Shown: positions 1-10,679, counted from the first letter of the stretch. The stretch is DNA of 64,000 nucleotides from Acrasis kona (GCA_026419775.2 JAOPGA020001197.1:62001-126000), one strand, 5' to 3'. Numbers and translations: made by a program. Notes: generated by a model from the letters alone, not told the origin.

Positions 1-1
1 A

Positions 2-385
2 GTATTTAACCAGGTAAAAAGTTGGATGGACGGTTTCCAAAAGAAGATTATTAGCAAAGGAACATATACAAACATTGGAACCGGATTTGTATATCATAAA
101 TGTCCCACTCTTGGAGGATGTTCCGGAGGAGCGCTTTTAACATTGTCTGAACATACACGAACCGGATATTTCCAAGCAGTACACAATGGAGGCAATAGAG
201 TCATAGACAATAATGTGAGCATACCAGTGGAATGTGAAGAATTTTGTATTGAATACTCGAAAGCAGTCACCAACGATTTAGATTTTGTAAGACGGAATAG
301 AAATGATCTACGTGTGTATTTTGAGAGCCATAAGATAAAAGTCGTCCAGCACGCCCCTGAAATAGCTAAAATTGTATTTGAATGA
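2..385 (+). CDS. Trypsin-like serine protease, C-terminal fragment
   Basis: The reading frame is open from the window edge to the stop at 385, so only the last 127 or so residues of the gene are visible. It contains GGCSGGALL followed about 20 residues later by QAVHNGGN. This matches the nucleophile-serine block of chymotrypsin-fold (S1-like) proteases, usually G-x-SGGPL, followed by a G-x-H-x-GG strand. The catalytic His and Asp would lie upstream and cannot be seen, so activity cannot be judged. The fold assignment rests on this one block. A C-terminal tail of about 60 residues with no recognisable domain follows. The true start, any signal peptide and upstream introns are outside the window. 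Confidence 0.6.
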   Translation, partial: VFNQVKSWMDGFQKKIISKGTYTNIGTGFVYHKCPTLGGCSGGALLTLSEHTRTGYFQAVHNGGNRVIDNNVSIPVECEEFCIEYSKAVTNDLDFVRRNRNDLRVYFESHKIKVVQHAPEIAKIVFE

Positions 386-1431
386 AAAATATTAAAATGC
401 GTTAGTTTCTAATACCATGTTTTAGCCTGTTACTATTTATTACAGTTTTTTACTGAAAAGAGTTCTAATGTAATGAGTTCCGATGGATCAAGGACTTACA
501 CAGCCTTAGATGCCACCAACATCAACATACACTAAGCTTGGTCAAATATCATCTACTGCTGATAAATATCTAACGAATGCCACAAGTAGACAAACCGACG
601 GCAGACAAACCAAACTTCTTATGTTTTTTGTTGACCACTCAGGGTAGACTAATGTTTGATCATTGAATCACAAAAAAGGGTCAATAATCAGACAAAACGA
701 ATTAATCATTGTGATTCATAATTATCGCACCTCAATTGCCATTTATCTTCTTTGCAAGTGATGAAATGAGGATGTTATCATTGCATTACAAAACAAAACA
801 TATTTGCTGCCGGAATCGAACCGACGACCTCCACAGAATTCATTTCCATAAATGTTAAAGCAACGTAATGTGAAAACACCATTTAATTTGCTTATATAGC
901 TGTCAAAGTGCTTAAGTACCGAAAATGTCGTTACTATCTTGTACTTCTTGATGTCCATCATGCATATCACACAACGTAGTTGACTGATCATAAAGCAACT
1001 ATCTAATTTTGGATTACCAACTGATATAAGCGAACAATATGACAGATTATATTGACAAAATATTTTCCACTATATCACTATTGATTGAGGGACTATTAGG
1101 TTTGTTTTCTGATCAGAAGTCAAGTGCAATTAAATTTAAGTGTAACAGTGGTGATTGTCATGTACACATGAATCGTTATAGGCCAGAACAAGAGGTACAT
1201 GCATCTGCACAGACAAGAACTTCATTACATTTTTATGCAAATGTCTGTTTTCACTTTATTCCATCCGATTTTATGATGAAGGGCTCTCAAAGTCTGTTGT
1301 TACAAATAATTTTTTATTGGTCTCAATACTCCCGTGACCATACATAGTATCATCAAGATATAACCACACCTTCTTTGGCCTGATGCTAGTTATTAATAGT
1401 TTTGTCGTCATCTGTCAACTTTTAACAAGCA
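386..1431. other. Intergenic stretch, no convincing protein gene
   Basis: About 1 kb separates the protease tail from the mucin-like gene. A reading frame at 1039-1347 (102 codons from an ATG) has no recognisable domain and mixed composition, and I do not call it a gene. A tRNA-like T-arm lies on the minus strand near 804-850 and is listed separately. The rest is AT-rich with no repeat or motif that I can support. Confidence 0.5.
804..880 (-). other. tRNA-like 3' half (T-arm and variable loop)
   Basis: Read on the minus strand, this has a canonical tRNA 3' half: variable loop AGGTC, T-stem GTCGG, T-loop TTCGATT, T-stem CCGGC, then a possible 3' acceptor strand AGCAAAT. An anticodon-stem-like pairing TCACA/TGTGG can be drawn about 30 nt upstream. 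I cannot find a matching 5' acceptor strand or a clean D-arm at normal spacing. It may be a tRNA pseudogene, a tRNA-derived fragment, or a tRNA with large non-standard insertions such as an intron after the anticodon. A covariance-model tRNA search allowing introns would decide. Confidence is low. Confidence 0.3.
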
Positions 1432-3443
1432 ATGAAAGTAGCAGCCATGTTCTTAGTATGTGTGGCTACACTTCTATTGTGTGCGAAGTCAAGTGAAGTG
1501 TATTTCAACCAAGATAACAGTTAGTCGATACATGTGCACTTAATTAACTTTCATCAGATCAACCTTGTAATATAATCTCTAGAGACGTTGATTGTGCTGC
1601 ATCTACATTCAAATATGTATTCTTGGACCCGATGAAGAAAAAATGCGTTCGCAATGAGCACAATCATCGTAATCATGTTGGCAATGCACACAGCCAAGAA
1701 GAATATCAATTCACAAAGACCATACGTGTTGAGTTCCTTAATGAAGTAGTAGTTCATAGTATCAATACTGTGATCATATATCCATTAACCTTTATGTTCT
1801 TGTTGATGATTAAATGTGTCAATCGATACTCCACTCAGGTTCATTCAGTTGTTGGCGTGTTATTGGCACTGACTCATTTTGCAGGTATCAGTGTATCAGC
1901 AGCGACTACTTCCAGACCTACATCTACTCTTACTGCAATACAGATCTCTACACAAGTACCTACGTCAACCTCAACTCCCACTGCAATAACTATTTCTAAA
2001 CCGATGTCAAACACTTCGCCAACACATACGCCAATCCCCTCACTGTCAAATTCTAATCCCACTTACACTCTCTCGTCAGCACCTATATCCAACACTGCTC
2101 ATACATCTAATCCGGAAGAGTTTCCCACACCAACTCGAATACTAACACCTACGTCATCAACACCAACTCATACTTCGATTTTCACGTTACCAGCTACTCT
2201 CACCGAAGCATTGACGCCTGCGCATACCTCAACTTCCATTCACACAACGTTGACACCCTCTTCGATACCTATACCCACACCGACATTAACTCGCGCCTCA
2301 ACTCTGACACAAATGGATGCTCCTACCCCTAATTCAACCCCAGCATCTATATATATACCTACTCCTTCAGACACATGCACCATTGCCCCTGTACAAACTC
2401 TGGATTCATCTACAATCACCCCATCCCCGTCACTGGAATCAAACACCACTGAAACACCCATCAACGCACCTACACCACAGTTACCAGAAGTTGTTACTTG
2501 CGGTTCCATTGCTTCATCAAACAGTCTTGTTTGTTCTGGTAGTGGTGCTTGTATCGCTCAAGATAACTGTTATTGTAAAATCGGATATATAGGATCGACT
2601 TGTGACATTGATATGGAATCTCTGTCGAGTCACTATATGTTATTTGACCATACTAACGTTGCACCTGGTTTTAACATCAGTAGTACAAGTAGTAGTACTG
2701 GGTTATTTAGTCAACCTTCCTATACTATAAGCAAAGATAATAAATTATTACTTGAGATCGATACGAATGAGGACGAGGCATTGTGTTTTAATGCACCAGT
2801 CTCTCTACTTGGTTTTCAGTCATATATGCTTTTTAGTTTCCCTGATGTACTACCATCTGGTGTTAAAATTGGTCTGTCACTTGTATCAGTCACCTCTTCA
2901 AATATTATTGCTTCTTCTATTTCTTTTGATGAGGGTGGCACACAACGGTTCACACTAAAGAGTGATCTGACAAGTTCGACTTCTGCTATACTAAATACTG
3001 ACGCTGATTATCTTTTAATGGTTGGTGCAGATAGTGATGCCACTTTTGTTAATGCACAAATCGTTGACAGCAAGAGAAATGTATTAGGTGACATTTCAAA
3101 CTATGTAGTTGACTATTCATTGACGAATGAAATACACAGTCAATTGTACTTTGTTTGTGTCACCACAAATGTTGTACAACGAAAATTAAAAGAGTTTAAC
3201 TCAACGATGTCAATTTCTTATTTTGGTTCACAGAAAATAAATTCTTTGAACACTGTAAACACTGCAAAAAGATTGAAAATCTACCCAAAGTTAAGCACCG
3301 TTGAAATTGTAGGTATTGTTTTTGGATCAATAGCCTTTTCGGTCTTGACTTTGCTGTTGATAGTTACTGTTGATGTTTTGGTTAAATTTATTAGTAGAAG
3401 GTCAAAGAAACGGGTCGAGATCAATGTTCTCCACCAAATATAA
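1432..3443 (+). CDS. Mucin-like membrane protein with EGF-like module
   Basis: A surface adhesin or mucin is likely. An ATG at 1432 begins a signal-peptide-like exon (MKVAAMFLVCVATLLLCAKS). A 38-nt intron at 1520-1557 (GTTAGT...CAG) joins it in frame to 1558-3443, giving 657 residues. The domains are a cysteine-containing N-terminal segment, a hydrophobic stretch near residues 95-145, about 200 residues of Thr/Ser/Pro-rich sequence (roughly 143-340) expected to be heavily O-glycosylated, a six-cysteine EGF-like module (about 343-379), a beta-rich ectodomain, a transmembrane helix near 612-641 and a short basic tail. The second hydrophobic stretch also resembles a signal peptide, starting at an ATG at 1806. 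The gene may therefore really begin there, with the first exon belonging to something else. Ligand and function are unknown. Confidence 0.65.
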
Positions 3444-3732
3444 ATAGAAATTAAATCTTGTACTTCGAATAAAAATCAAGTTTCATCTCAGTTTTTTTAA
3501 CCAAAAACTAACTAATTTTTGAATCAAACACCAATTGCGTGCTAGAACTTGAAAGATTTGATTAAACGAACTGAATCACAAGATACTTGTTATAGCGTTA
3601 CATCGGAAGATAAAATCGATCCCGGACCATCGCAAACAAGACTGAACCAATGTGATTGTAAATCCTAAAAATAACTCATAATAACTCAAATTGGATAAGA
3701 AAATCCCCCAAATAAAATCTATCTTTAGAGAC

Positions 3733-4728
3733 ATGAAAACAGAGAAATACACAAACATTCTTATGCAGATCCAGAACACATACTACAAGACTATGAAGAA
3801 AGCACGGTCTCTTAAATTTGTAACTTACGTTGCCTTGAGTGCAATATGTCTATTATCTTCCGTCTTTATGATATACCTAATCTCTTCGACGAAAATACTC
3901 TCTAATGTAAATCAGCTAAGCACATACTCATTTAAGAAAACCGCGCGGAACAAGGACTTCTTCATTGGAGTGTTTAGCGAGTGTAATTCTACGGAGAGGA
4001 GGGACATTATCAGAACCTGGGTTAGCTATTTTGAAGACGAAGACCTGATGGACGTAAGATTCATACTCGACCACGATGAAAAGTGCATGAAGCAGTTACA
4101 TCAAGAGAACACAAAAAGAAGAGATTTAGTTTTCGTTAGGACAAAAAAGCAAGGATATTACAATTTGATACACAAAACCCAAGCGACTCTATTTTATGCA
4201 GCAGAGCTTAAGGAAAATTACAAGTACGTCATCAAAACAGATGACGATGCCATCGTTCGTTGGGACATGCTAAAGGACTTTTTGTTGGCCAGACACAAGG
4301 ACTTGTCGCAGAATGTGTATTTTGGATTCATGAAGTATAACCAAGTCATTCACACCAAAGGAAAGTACGACAACACTCCATACTTTCAAGATGTGCACAC
4401 CAACACATACCCACCATTCGCCAACGGACCAATGTATGGCATCAGCATGAGCGCGGCAAAGGTTCTCAACGAGTACAACAAGATTTACCCTCTTCCCATG
4501 TGGGAGATGGAAGACACGACAGTTGGTCATTGGATGACAATGTTGCGGCCTCTAAGACTCCACATCGACAAATATGCAGAATACGGACTCAAGTGCTGGT
4601 CGGATAGAATCATCTTTCATCCATTCAAAAACGCAACCAATATGATTAGATTCATGGACACATATAATGGCGCTGATATGGAAGAACCTTGTAAATATTT
4701 TGTACGTGGTTTGGTACCCAGACAATAA
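3733..4728 (+). CDS. Type II membrane galactosyltransferase-like (GT31)
   Basis: This is a Golgi-type glycosyltransferase of 331 residues. The start is the first ATG in frame; upstream codons in frame have no ATG. A short cytosolic N-terminus is followed by a signal anchor at about residues 31-53, giving type II topology. GT31 (beta-1,3-galactosyltransferase) blocks follow in order: RRDIIRTW near the start of the lumenal domain, the KTDDDAIV motif with the metal-binding DxD near residue 168, YPPFANGPMYGIS, and MEDTTVGHW, where the acidic pair is usually catalytic. The length is close to the 330-400 residues typical of the family. It probably extends glycans on secreted or surface proteins. 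The exact sugar and linkage cannot be read from sequence. It sits next to the mucin-like gene, but I infer no functional link. Confidence 0.8.
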   Translation: MKTEKYTNILMQIQNTYYKTMKKARSLKFVTYVALSAICLLSSVFMIYLISSTKILSNVNQLSTYSFKKTARNKDFFIGVFSECNSTERRDIIRTWVSYFEDEDLMDVRFILDHDEKCMKQLHQENTKRRDLVFVRTKKQGYYNLIHKTQATLFYAAELKENYKYVIKTDDDAIVRWDMLKDFLLARHKDLSQNVYFGFMKYNQVIHTKGKYDNTPYFQDVHTNTYPPFANGPMYGISMSAAKVLNEYNKIYPLPMWEMEDTTVGHWMTMLRPLRLHIDKYAEYGLKCWSDRIIFHPFKNATNMIRFMDTYNGADMEEPCKYFVRGLVPRQ

Positions 4729-4858
4729 AAACTCAACTTGTATTATTAGGGTCGATTTTATTGTATTCGTTGTATCCTTTTGGGGAGGTAAACCCGAATT
4801 ACTTGTGAAGTCAACCGTCATCTGTCAATCACTGCTGAACGTTCATCTTCATAAAACG

Positions 4859-5956
4859 ATGTCTATTAAGGAGTACTTACCATGTATCTTCGGCGGCTCT
4901 AAACCAAACAATAATTCAGTTGTAGTCGATGAGTCAAAGAATGAAATTAAGGTACTGCTTCTTGGAGCTGGAGAGAGTGGAAAAAGTACAATTTTCAAAC
5001 AAATGAAAATAATACATCAATCTGGATTTCCAGAGGAAGAGAGGAACCAATACAAAGATACCATCTATGGAAATGTTGTGAGGGCAATGAAGAATTTGGT
5101 TGAGAATAGTTTGGCTCTAGATATCCCAGTTGAAGAGCCGGAGAACAGGAAGCGAGCCGAGCACATCAACAATATGGATTCCGATGTATTGATAAATATT
5201 CAAAAAGTATGGACGCCTGAGCTCGGTCAAGATATTGGTCACTTGTGGCAAGATGGAGGCATCAAGAAGACTTTTGAAAGAAGAAATGAGTTCCAATTGG
5301 ACGACTCCTCACCCTACTACTTCTCAAATATGGATAGGATTAGCGCCCCTGACTATATCCCATCACAAGAGGACGTTCTAAGAAGTAGAGTTAAAACAAC
5401 AGGTATTGTAGAAATCTCATTCCCTATGGGCAACAGAACAATCAAAATGATGGACGTAGGAGGTCAACGTAACGAACGTAAGAAGTGGGTTCATGTAAGT
5501 GTGAATAATTTTTCGTTAATTAATCGAATATAGTGCTTCGAAGGTGTTGCTGCAATCATCTTTGTCATTAACGCTAGCGAGTACGATCAAAACTGTTATG
5601 AAGATAACGAGACCAACCGTATGAGGGAATCCCTTCAACTATTCGAAGAAACAGTTAACAGCAAGTGGTTTGTTGAGACAAACATTATTGTATTCATGAA
5701 CAAGATTGATTTGTTCAGAGAAAAGATCCAAAAACGCGACCTCACCTGCATCTTTGAGGACTACAAAGGAGGTTGCAACTTTGAAAATGCAATCGAGTTC
5801 ATGAAGGAAAAGTTCGAGGAGAAGAACAAATTCAAGGATACCAAGAAGGTTTATACCCATTTGACATGTGCTACCGACACAGACGTAATGCAAAAGGCAT
5901 TCGAAAGCATCGAAGACGTGCTCATGAGGAGCAACACTCCAAAAAAGCCTTTATAA
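4859..5956 (+). CDS. Heterotrimeric G-protein alpha subunit
   Basis: This subunit binds GTP downstream of seven-helix receptors at the plasma membrane. Exon 4859-5494 joins exon 5534-5956 across a 39-nt intron (GTAAGT...TAG), giving 352 residues, normal for the family. Motifs are the P-loop GAGESGKST at about 37-45, switch I RSRVKTTG, switch II DVGGQR with the catalytic Gln at about 199-204, NKID at about 267, and TCATDT at about 323. The intron splits the sequence just after KKWVH in switch II. The N-terminus (MSIKEYLPCIF) lacks the Gly2 needed for N-myristoylation but has a Cys at position 9 that could be palmitoylated. The C-terminus ends NTPKKPL, without the pertussis-toxin cysteine and unlike animal Gi/Gq tails, so receptor coupling is probably lineage-specific. 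The stop lies 17 bp from the convergent TRAP1 stop. Confidence 0.95.
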
Positions 5957-5973
5957 ACAATTTAAATAATAGA

Positions 5974-8187
5974 TTAGTTTTTATTTTCGTCAACTGCTGC
6001 CTCTTGATTCTTTTCAAATTTCGTGGTGACCTGCTTCAACAATTTATTCAAACGAGGCAACAAGGAACGAGGATCGTCCAACAAACCGGCACCAATCAAG
6101 GCATTATCAAACACTTGCTCAGCAACCAACTGCGCAGTCTCCGAATCCTGTTCGCTCTGCGTGGCATGGTACAGGTTCACAATCAATGGATGCTTTGGAT
6201 TAATTTCCAACTTTTGGGGATCCAAGGGAGCGTCTTGGTTAGCATTTTGTATTCTTCTAATATATCTCATGGTGGAGTTTTCTGGATTGCGAATCACTGC
6301 TGGAGTGTCCACCAATCTCTTGCTGCTGGTGACTGCAGACACGCGTCCTGCCAATGTCTTTTTAATGTAGGTGCCCAACTCTGTGACCTGTGCGTCGGTT
6401 AACGATCCGACGCTCACGTCGCCCTCGTCCTTGGACACGTCAATGTCGCTGCTCTCCACGCTCTTTACGTCCTTGCCGCTCACATATCCCAAATTCAACA
6501 TTGTGAATTCGTCGAGGGTGGAGTAGCAGTACAACACTTCGATGCCCTTCTTCTTGAAGCTCTCCATGTATGGTGAGTTCTCTGCGTATTGTCTGTTGGG
6601 TGAATTAATGTAATAAATGGTCTTCTCGTCGCTTCCCATTCTATCCACGTATTCTTGAATGGAAGTTCTCTCTGGCGCGCGTACCTTGCTGCTCTCGAAC
6701 ATTAGTAATTTGCTGAGCTCGTCTTTTGATGTATAGTCGGATGAGATTCCCTCCTTGAAGAACTTTCCATTTCGATCGTACCACTTGACGTACTTTTCTC
6801 TATCCTGTGCCATCATGTCCTGGAAGAATTTAATAACCTTCTTGACCAGGATGGAATTGATGCGCCTGATGAGCGGACTGTTCTGCAAATGTTCTCTCGA
6901 AATGTTGAGGGGTAGATCCTCGCTGTCCACGGCACCCTTGACGAATCTCAACCAATCGGGCAGAATCTCCCTGTGCTTGGCCTTGATCAACACCTTCTTG
7001 CTGTACACGTTGACTCCTGGTTCCATCTTGCTTCCGCCTAAATCCTCGCTGTGGCTGTCTGGAATGTAGAACAAGACGCGCAAGCTCAACGGAACATCGG
7101 TGCTGAATTGAATGGTGTAGGTGGGGTGACCGCTGGTGCCCGTCAAGTACTTGAAGAATTCGGAATGTTCCTCGGGGGTCACGCTGTCCTTGCTCCTCAA
7201 CCACACGGCATCGAGGGTGTTGACTGGCGATCCGTTCAACTCAATCTTGTGGCTCACAAAGTTACTGTATTTTTTAATGATCCTCTCCACTGCATCTCTG
7301 ATTGCGAATTCCTTGTCGGTGTCCTTTAGCTCGATCACAATCTTTGTACCGCGTGCAACGCCCTCTGCTTCGCTGATGGTGTAATTTCCCTCTCCGATGC
7401 TCTCCCAGCAGTACCCTTGGCTGCCCTTGCGTGCTGATCTAGTGTAGACGCGCACCTTGTCTGCAACCATGAAGGCGCTGTAGAAACCAACTCCGAATTG
7501 ACCAATAATGTTGGATGCTACATCTTGTGAATTGGATGTTGATGATTCCTTCAACTTGTTGACGAAGCTCTTTGATCCAGAGTGGGCGATGGTTCCAATG
7601 TTCCTCATCAATTCTTCGCGGGTCATACCGATGCCGGAATCTTGAATGATGAAGACGCGCTTGCCTTCGTCGACGGATACGTTGATTTGGAGTGGTTTCT
7701 CTGGATCCTCCAAATTGTCATAATCTGTGATTGAGAATTGACGCGCTTTCTCTAATGCGTCGGATGCGTTGCTGATCAACTCACGAATGAAAACTTCCTT
7801 GTCGGTGTATAGAGCAGTGGCAACAATGTTTAGTAGTTGTTGGGTTTCGGTTTGGAATTCCATGGTCTCTTTTTGTCCAATGACATTTTCAGTCTCTGAA
7901 ATGAGGCCTTCGGATTGTAGCTTTTCTGTTTCGGATTCAACTTCCTCAATAACTACATCGTCGTCTCTTGTTAGGTCGGAATTGTCTATGGGTTTTTTGT
8001 CTTGAACAACATCTTTGAAATCCTTTTCAAACTCATTCACGATGTCTTCCGTCTTTTTCTCTTGTAGAAGGAATTGAGAATTTGAGATTAATCTACTTTG
8101 AACATGTGAAATTCTTGGAGTGTTCTTGAGTAAAGCTCCGATCCTTTGTGAAGTTCGCACGTTGCGAAGTGATGTCCTTAGAAACAT
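5974..8187 (-). CDS. TRAP1: Mitochondrial Hsp90 (TRAP1-like chaperone)
   Basis: This is an intronless 737-residue Hsp90-family ATPase. The N-terminus is rich in Arg, Ser and Leu with almost no acidic residues, which fits a mitochondrial presequence. An acidic linker follows before the GHKL ATPase domain. Visible ATP-binding blocks are ISNASDALEKA (Glu/Asn for Mg-ATP), DSGIGMTREEL, GTIAHSGSKSF and GQFGVGFYSAF. The middle domain has SEDLPLNISREHLQ, containing the catalytic-loop Arg region. The C-terminus ends DENKN and lacks both the cytosolic MEEVD and the ER KDEL signals, consistent with an organellar TRAP1/HtpG-type protein. It is the only large gene here with a visibly higher GC content and preferred-codon bias, consistent with high expression. 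ATG at 8187 is the first in-frame Met. Confidence 0.93.
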   Translation of the reverse strand: MFLRTSLRNVRTSQRIGALLKNTPRISHVQSRLISNSQFLLQEKKTEDIVNEFEKDFKDVVQDKKPIDNSDLTRDDDVVIEEVESETEKLQSEGLISETENVIGQKETMEFQTETQQLLNIVATALYTDKEVFIRELISNASDALEKARQFSITDYDNLEDPEKPLQINVSVDEGKRVFIIQDSGIGMTREELMRNIGTIAHSGSKSFVNKLKESSTSNSQDVASNIIGQFGVGFYSAFMVADKVRVYTRSARKGSQGYCWESIGEGNYTISEAEGVARGTKIVIELKDTDKEFAIRDAVERIIKKYSNFVSHKIELNGSPVNTLDAVWLRSKDSVTPEEHSEFFKYLTGTSGHPTYTIQFSTDVPLSLRVLFYIPDSHSEDLGGSKMEPGVNVYSKKVLIKAKHREILPDWLRFVKGAVDSEDLPLNISREHLQNSPLIRRINSILVKKVIKFFQDMMAQDREKYVKWYDRNGKFFKEGISSDYTSKDELSKLLMFESSKVRAPERTSIQEYVDRMGSDEKTIYYINSPNRQYAENSPYMESFKKKGIEVLYCYSTLDEFTMLNLGYVSGKDVKSVESSDIDVSKDEGDVSVGSLTDAQVTELGTYIKKTLAGRVSAVTSSKRLVDTPAVIRNPENSTMRYIRRIQNANQDAPLDPQKLEINPKHPLIVNLYHATQSEQDSETAQLVAEQVFDNALIGAGLLDDPRSLLPRLNKLLKQVTTKFEKNQEAAVDENKN

Positions 8188-8318
8188 TTTTTATTGACTG
8201 AGAACTCAGGAATGTTGTTGATTTATTTAAGAATTTAACAATTCCGATTTCCGGTTTACAACGATATTCATCATTGAAGTTTAATGAAGTAACGATGACA
8301 CATTCAAGTCAATAAAAT

Positions 8319-9113
8319 TTATTCAAGTTTTTTTGATTCTGGTTTCGTCATTACATACATATTCTTATAATTTTCATCTGAAAGTAGCTGCACATCTGTG
8401 AACCCTACCGCTTCACCCACTCTTTTAATGTATTGTTCAGAATGTAGTTGCATTTCATGAACATCCATAAAGTGATCGACATCACCTGGTTCTAGATTGG
8501 TTGCCACCATAAAATTAAAATGTAGCTGTACTTGGTTGTTCTCATCTTCACCTTGTGGGTTAGTATACTTGAAATTACTTTTTGATATCCTTGCTATTTT
8601 AAAGTCTTCACCATCGTGTGTTTCCATTGACGCCGCATCTGGTTGGAAATCATCAGGTGACATGTATGTCTCAATAACTACAATTCCTCCCTCGCGTACC
8701 AAGTTATAAAAGTTCCGAAATGCTGAAGTTAATCTTTGTTCACCTAAAATGTATCCAACACATCCAAACAAAGATACTATTGCATCGAAAGGTTTTCCAT
8801 CTCTTGTGTACTTCGATAAAACTTCGTTTACGTCGAGATCTATCATATCTGCTTTGAATAATCTACGATTTTCGCTTACGTCGAATTTAGTCTCGGCAAA
8901 TTGGATCATCTCGTCATATAGATCGAAGCCACTAACATATTCAAACTTCTTTGCAAAATGCCTCAGATGGGAACAAGTCCCGCAACCTGCTTCAAGAAGA
9001 GAAGAAGTGCTTCCAATACCTCTCTGCTCAAGTACTTTGAATACGTGATTAGCCTCGGCCTCATAGTCTTTGTGACTGTACAAAAGATCATATATCTGAG
9101 CACGGTGGTACAT
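8319..9113 (-). CDS. SAM-dependent class I methyltransferase
   Basis: This is a single-exon 264-residue protein starting at ATG 9113. It opens with YHRAQIYDLLYSHKDYEAEA, typical of small-molecule methyltransferases in which this N-terminal helix caps the active site. SAM-binding motif I is LLEAGCGTCSHL, the acidic residue ending beta-2 is in GFDLYDEM, and motif II is DAIVSLFGCVGYI. These resemble the bacterial N-dimethyltransferase/TylM1-like group, which act on amino-sugars or other small amines. The true substrate is unknown. It lies 131 bp upstream of TRAP1 on the same strand. Confidence 0.85.
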   Translation of the reverse strand: MYHRAQIYDLLYSHKDYEAEANHVFKVLEQRGIGSTSSLLEAGCGTCSHLRHFAKKFEYVSGFDLYDEMIQFAETKFDVSENRRLFKADMIDLDVNEVLSKYTRDGKPFDAIVSLFGCVGYILGEQRLTSAFRNFYNLVREGGIVVIETYMSPDDFQPDAASMETHDGEDFKIARISKSNFKYTNPQGEDENNQVQLHFNFMVATNLEPGDVDHFMDVHEMQLHSEQYIKRVGEAVGFTDVQLLSDENYKNMYVMTKPESKKLE

Positions 9114-9217
9114 TGTCGGGGAGGGGAAAAGATACTCCTTAGTTGACTAAAAACAATTGATTAGTAATTTCTCCTATGCTGAGTGATGTGAAAAATATTT
9201 CAAGATTGGTTGTTTAT

Positions 9218-10679
9218 TTAATTCAATTGGCAAGCTTCTTTTACTTTGTCCAATATAGTGGTGCTCATAGATTTATGTACCAAAAAAGACCCATGGCCAC
9301 AACCATCAAACCATAGTACATTAATCACTGTGCCAGGTTTCTTCCCGGATTCCAAATATTTTGCCACAATAGAGGAAGGAACCACCGCATCATCTCCCGA
9401 AAGCATAACAGTGTTATTACCATCAACTGGAAAGTCCTCAGCAAATAAAATATCAAAAGACCAGTGGAAATTTCTGGACATTGTATGCGCGATGAACATC
9501 TCGCTACTAACAAAGTATCTCATTAACAATTGAATTACGTTGCCAGGTTTACGATGCAGAAAGTTATATGCTACAGCTGGATGACACAGCAGCAGTGTGA
9601 TAGGATCGAGCATAACAACAGATCCTACCCTTTTTTTGACCGATTCATTCTTGTCGCGCAACATCCAAGAAACTGCCGCAGTACCAAGAGAATGGGCAAC
9701 AAAGCAAGCTTGTTCGTGCTTGTCCTCATCTAGTATTCTCACAATAGCCTGCACTGTTCCAGATATGGTTATGAGTGGCTTGTTAATCTGCATGGACACG
9801 TGCTCCCATTCTGAGAGATAAACTGGTACGTCCGTGGGTAGCATGGAAATAAAAGACATGTATTGGGCCAAACCAATCCCAACTCCATGTAAAAACATTA
9901 TCGGCAAAGCATTAGGCTTTGAGGGTGATGTGGCGGGTCTGTACCAAAACAAGTGAGTTTCTCCATTTGCTAAGGTTATAACACGTCGTCTAAAGCCAGA
10001 AGACTTTGCTTCTACGTGGGCCATAAGTCTTAAAATCATAATTGGCACGTAATATATGAGAGGCCTAAAGGATGCCAAAATGTTATCGATTGTGAGTCTG
10101 ATGCATTTGATGGATGGATTAAATCCAGGTTGTAGTTTGGTGTCTGCTGTTTTTTCGAACAAATCAACGAGTCGCTCAAGTAACAAATCTTCGTCTGGAG
10201 TAAAATCTCTAACTTCGCGGTCATAGAATGCCCAGGCAACCCAATTGCTTCAAATTTCCTCTATGTATTGTTTCAATTGGTGCTCCAAAGAACCATCCCT
10301 CAACTACTTTTTTTAAATCACCAGTGGCAACCTTCAGGGCTTCTAAACTTTGTTGTAATAAATCCTCCCGGGACGTCGTGTTTTGTGAATAATGTGTAAC
10401 TGGGCCTCTCACTTGTAATTTTTGTAGTTTGAAGTAGTACCATGGGAGCCACACAACCTCAGCTACCATCCAGATAGCAGTCATAGCATAAATAGATTGT
10501 GATATCAATCCACTGAAGATGATGGGATAGCCTTGGTATATTGAGTAGAACAGATAAACTGTGTGAGCATATGCGATGAGCGTGATTGATTGTATCACAT
10601 AGATGATAAATTTCCATATCAACATCGCTATTCTTCCATCTCCACTTAACTGAGAGAGCTTAGGTAAATGATTGATCAT
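9218..10679 (-). CDS. Membrane-anchored alpha/beta hydrolase, one-base frame break
   Basis: The N-terminal part (ATG 10679 down to about 10240) has hydrophobic helices, then a cytosolic segment with WFFGAPIETIHRGN. The C-terminal part (frame ending 9218) begins WAFYDREV and contains FLHGVGIGL (oxyanion region), the nucleophile elbow VAHSLGT and a late GCGHGSF that can supply the catalytic His. In relatives as I recall them, the RGN and WAF blocks are contiguous. Here they are contiguous in sequence but in different frames: dropping one C from CCC at 10240-10242 (plus strand) aligns them, giving about 486 residues. A normal intron cannot explain a one-base shift, so this is either an assembly error or a real inactivating mutation. 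Likely role is lipid or ester hydrolysis at a membrane. Confidence 0.75.

Noticed and set aside
1039-1347. 102-codon plus-strand frame from an ATG
   Set aside because: No domain, no homologous-looking block and no supporting splice context. The length is within chance for this base composition.
3601-3660. Possible tRNA near ATCGATCCCGGACC
   Set aside because: The word resembles a T-arm but no acceptor, D or anticodon arm folds around it.
5534-5956. G-alpha second exon as a separate gene
   Set aside because: The 39-nt GTAAGT...TAG intron joins it in frame to exon 1 within the conserved KKWVH-CFEGV block, so it is one gene.
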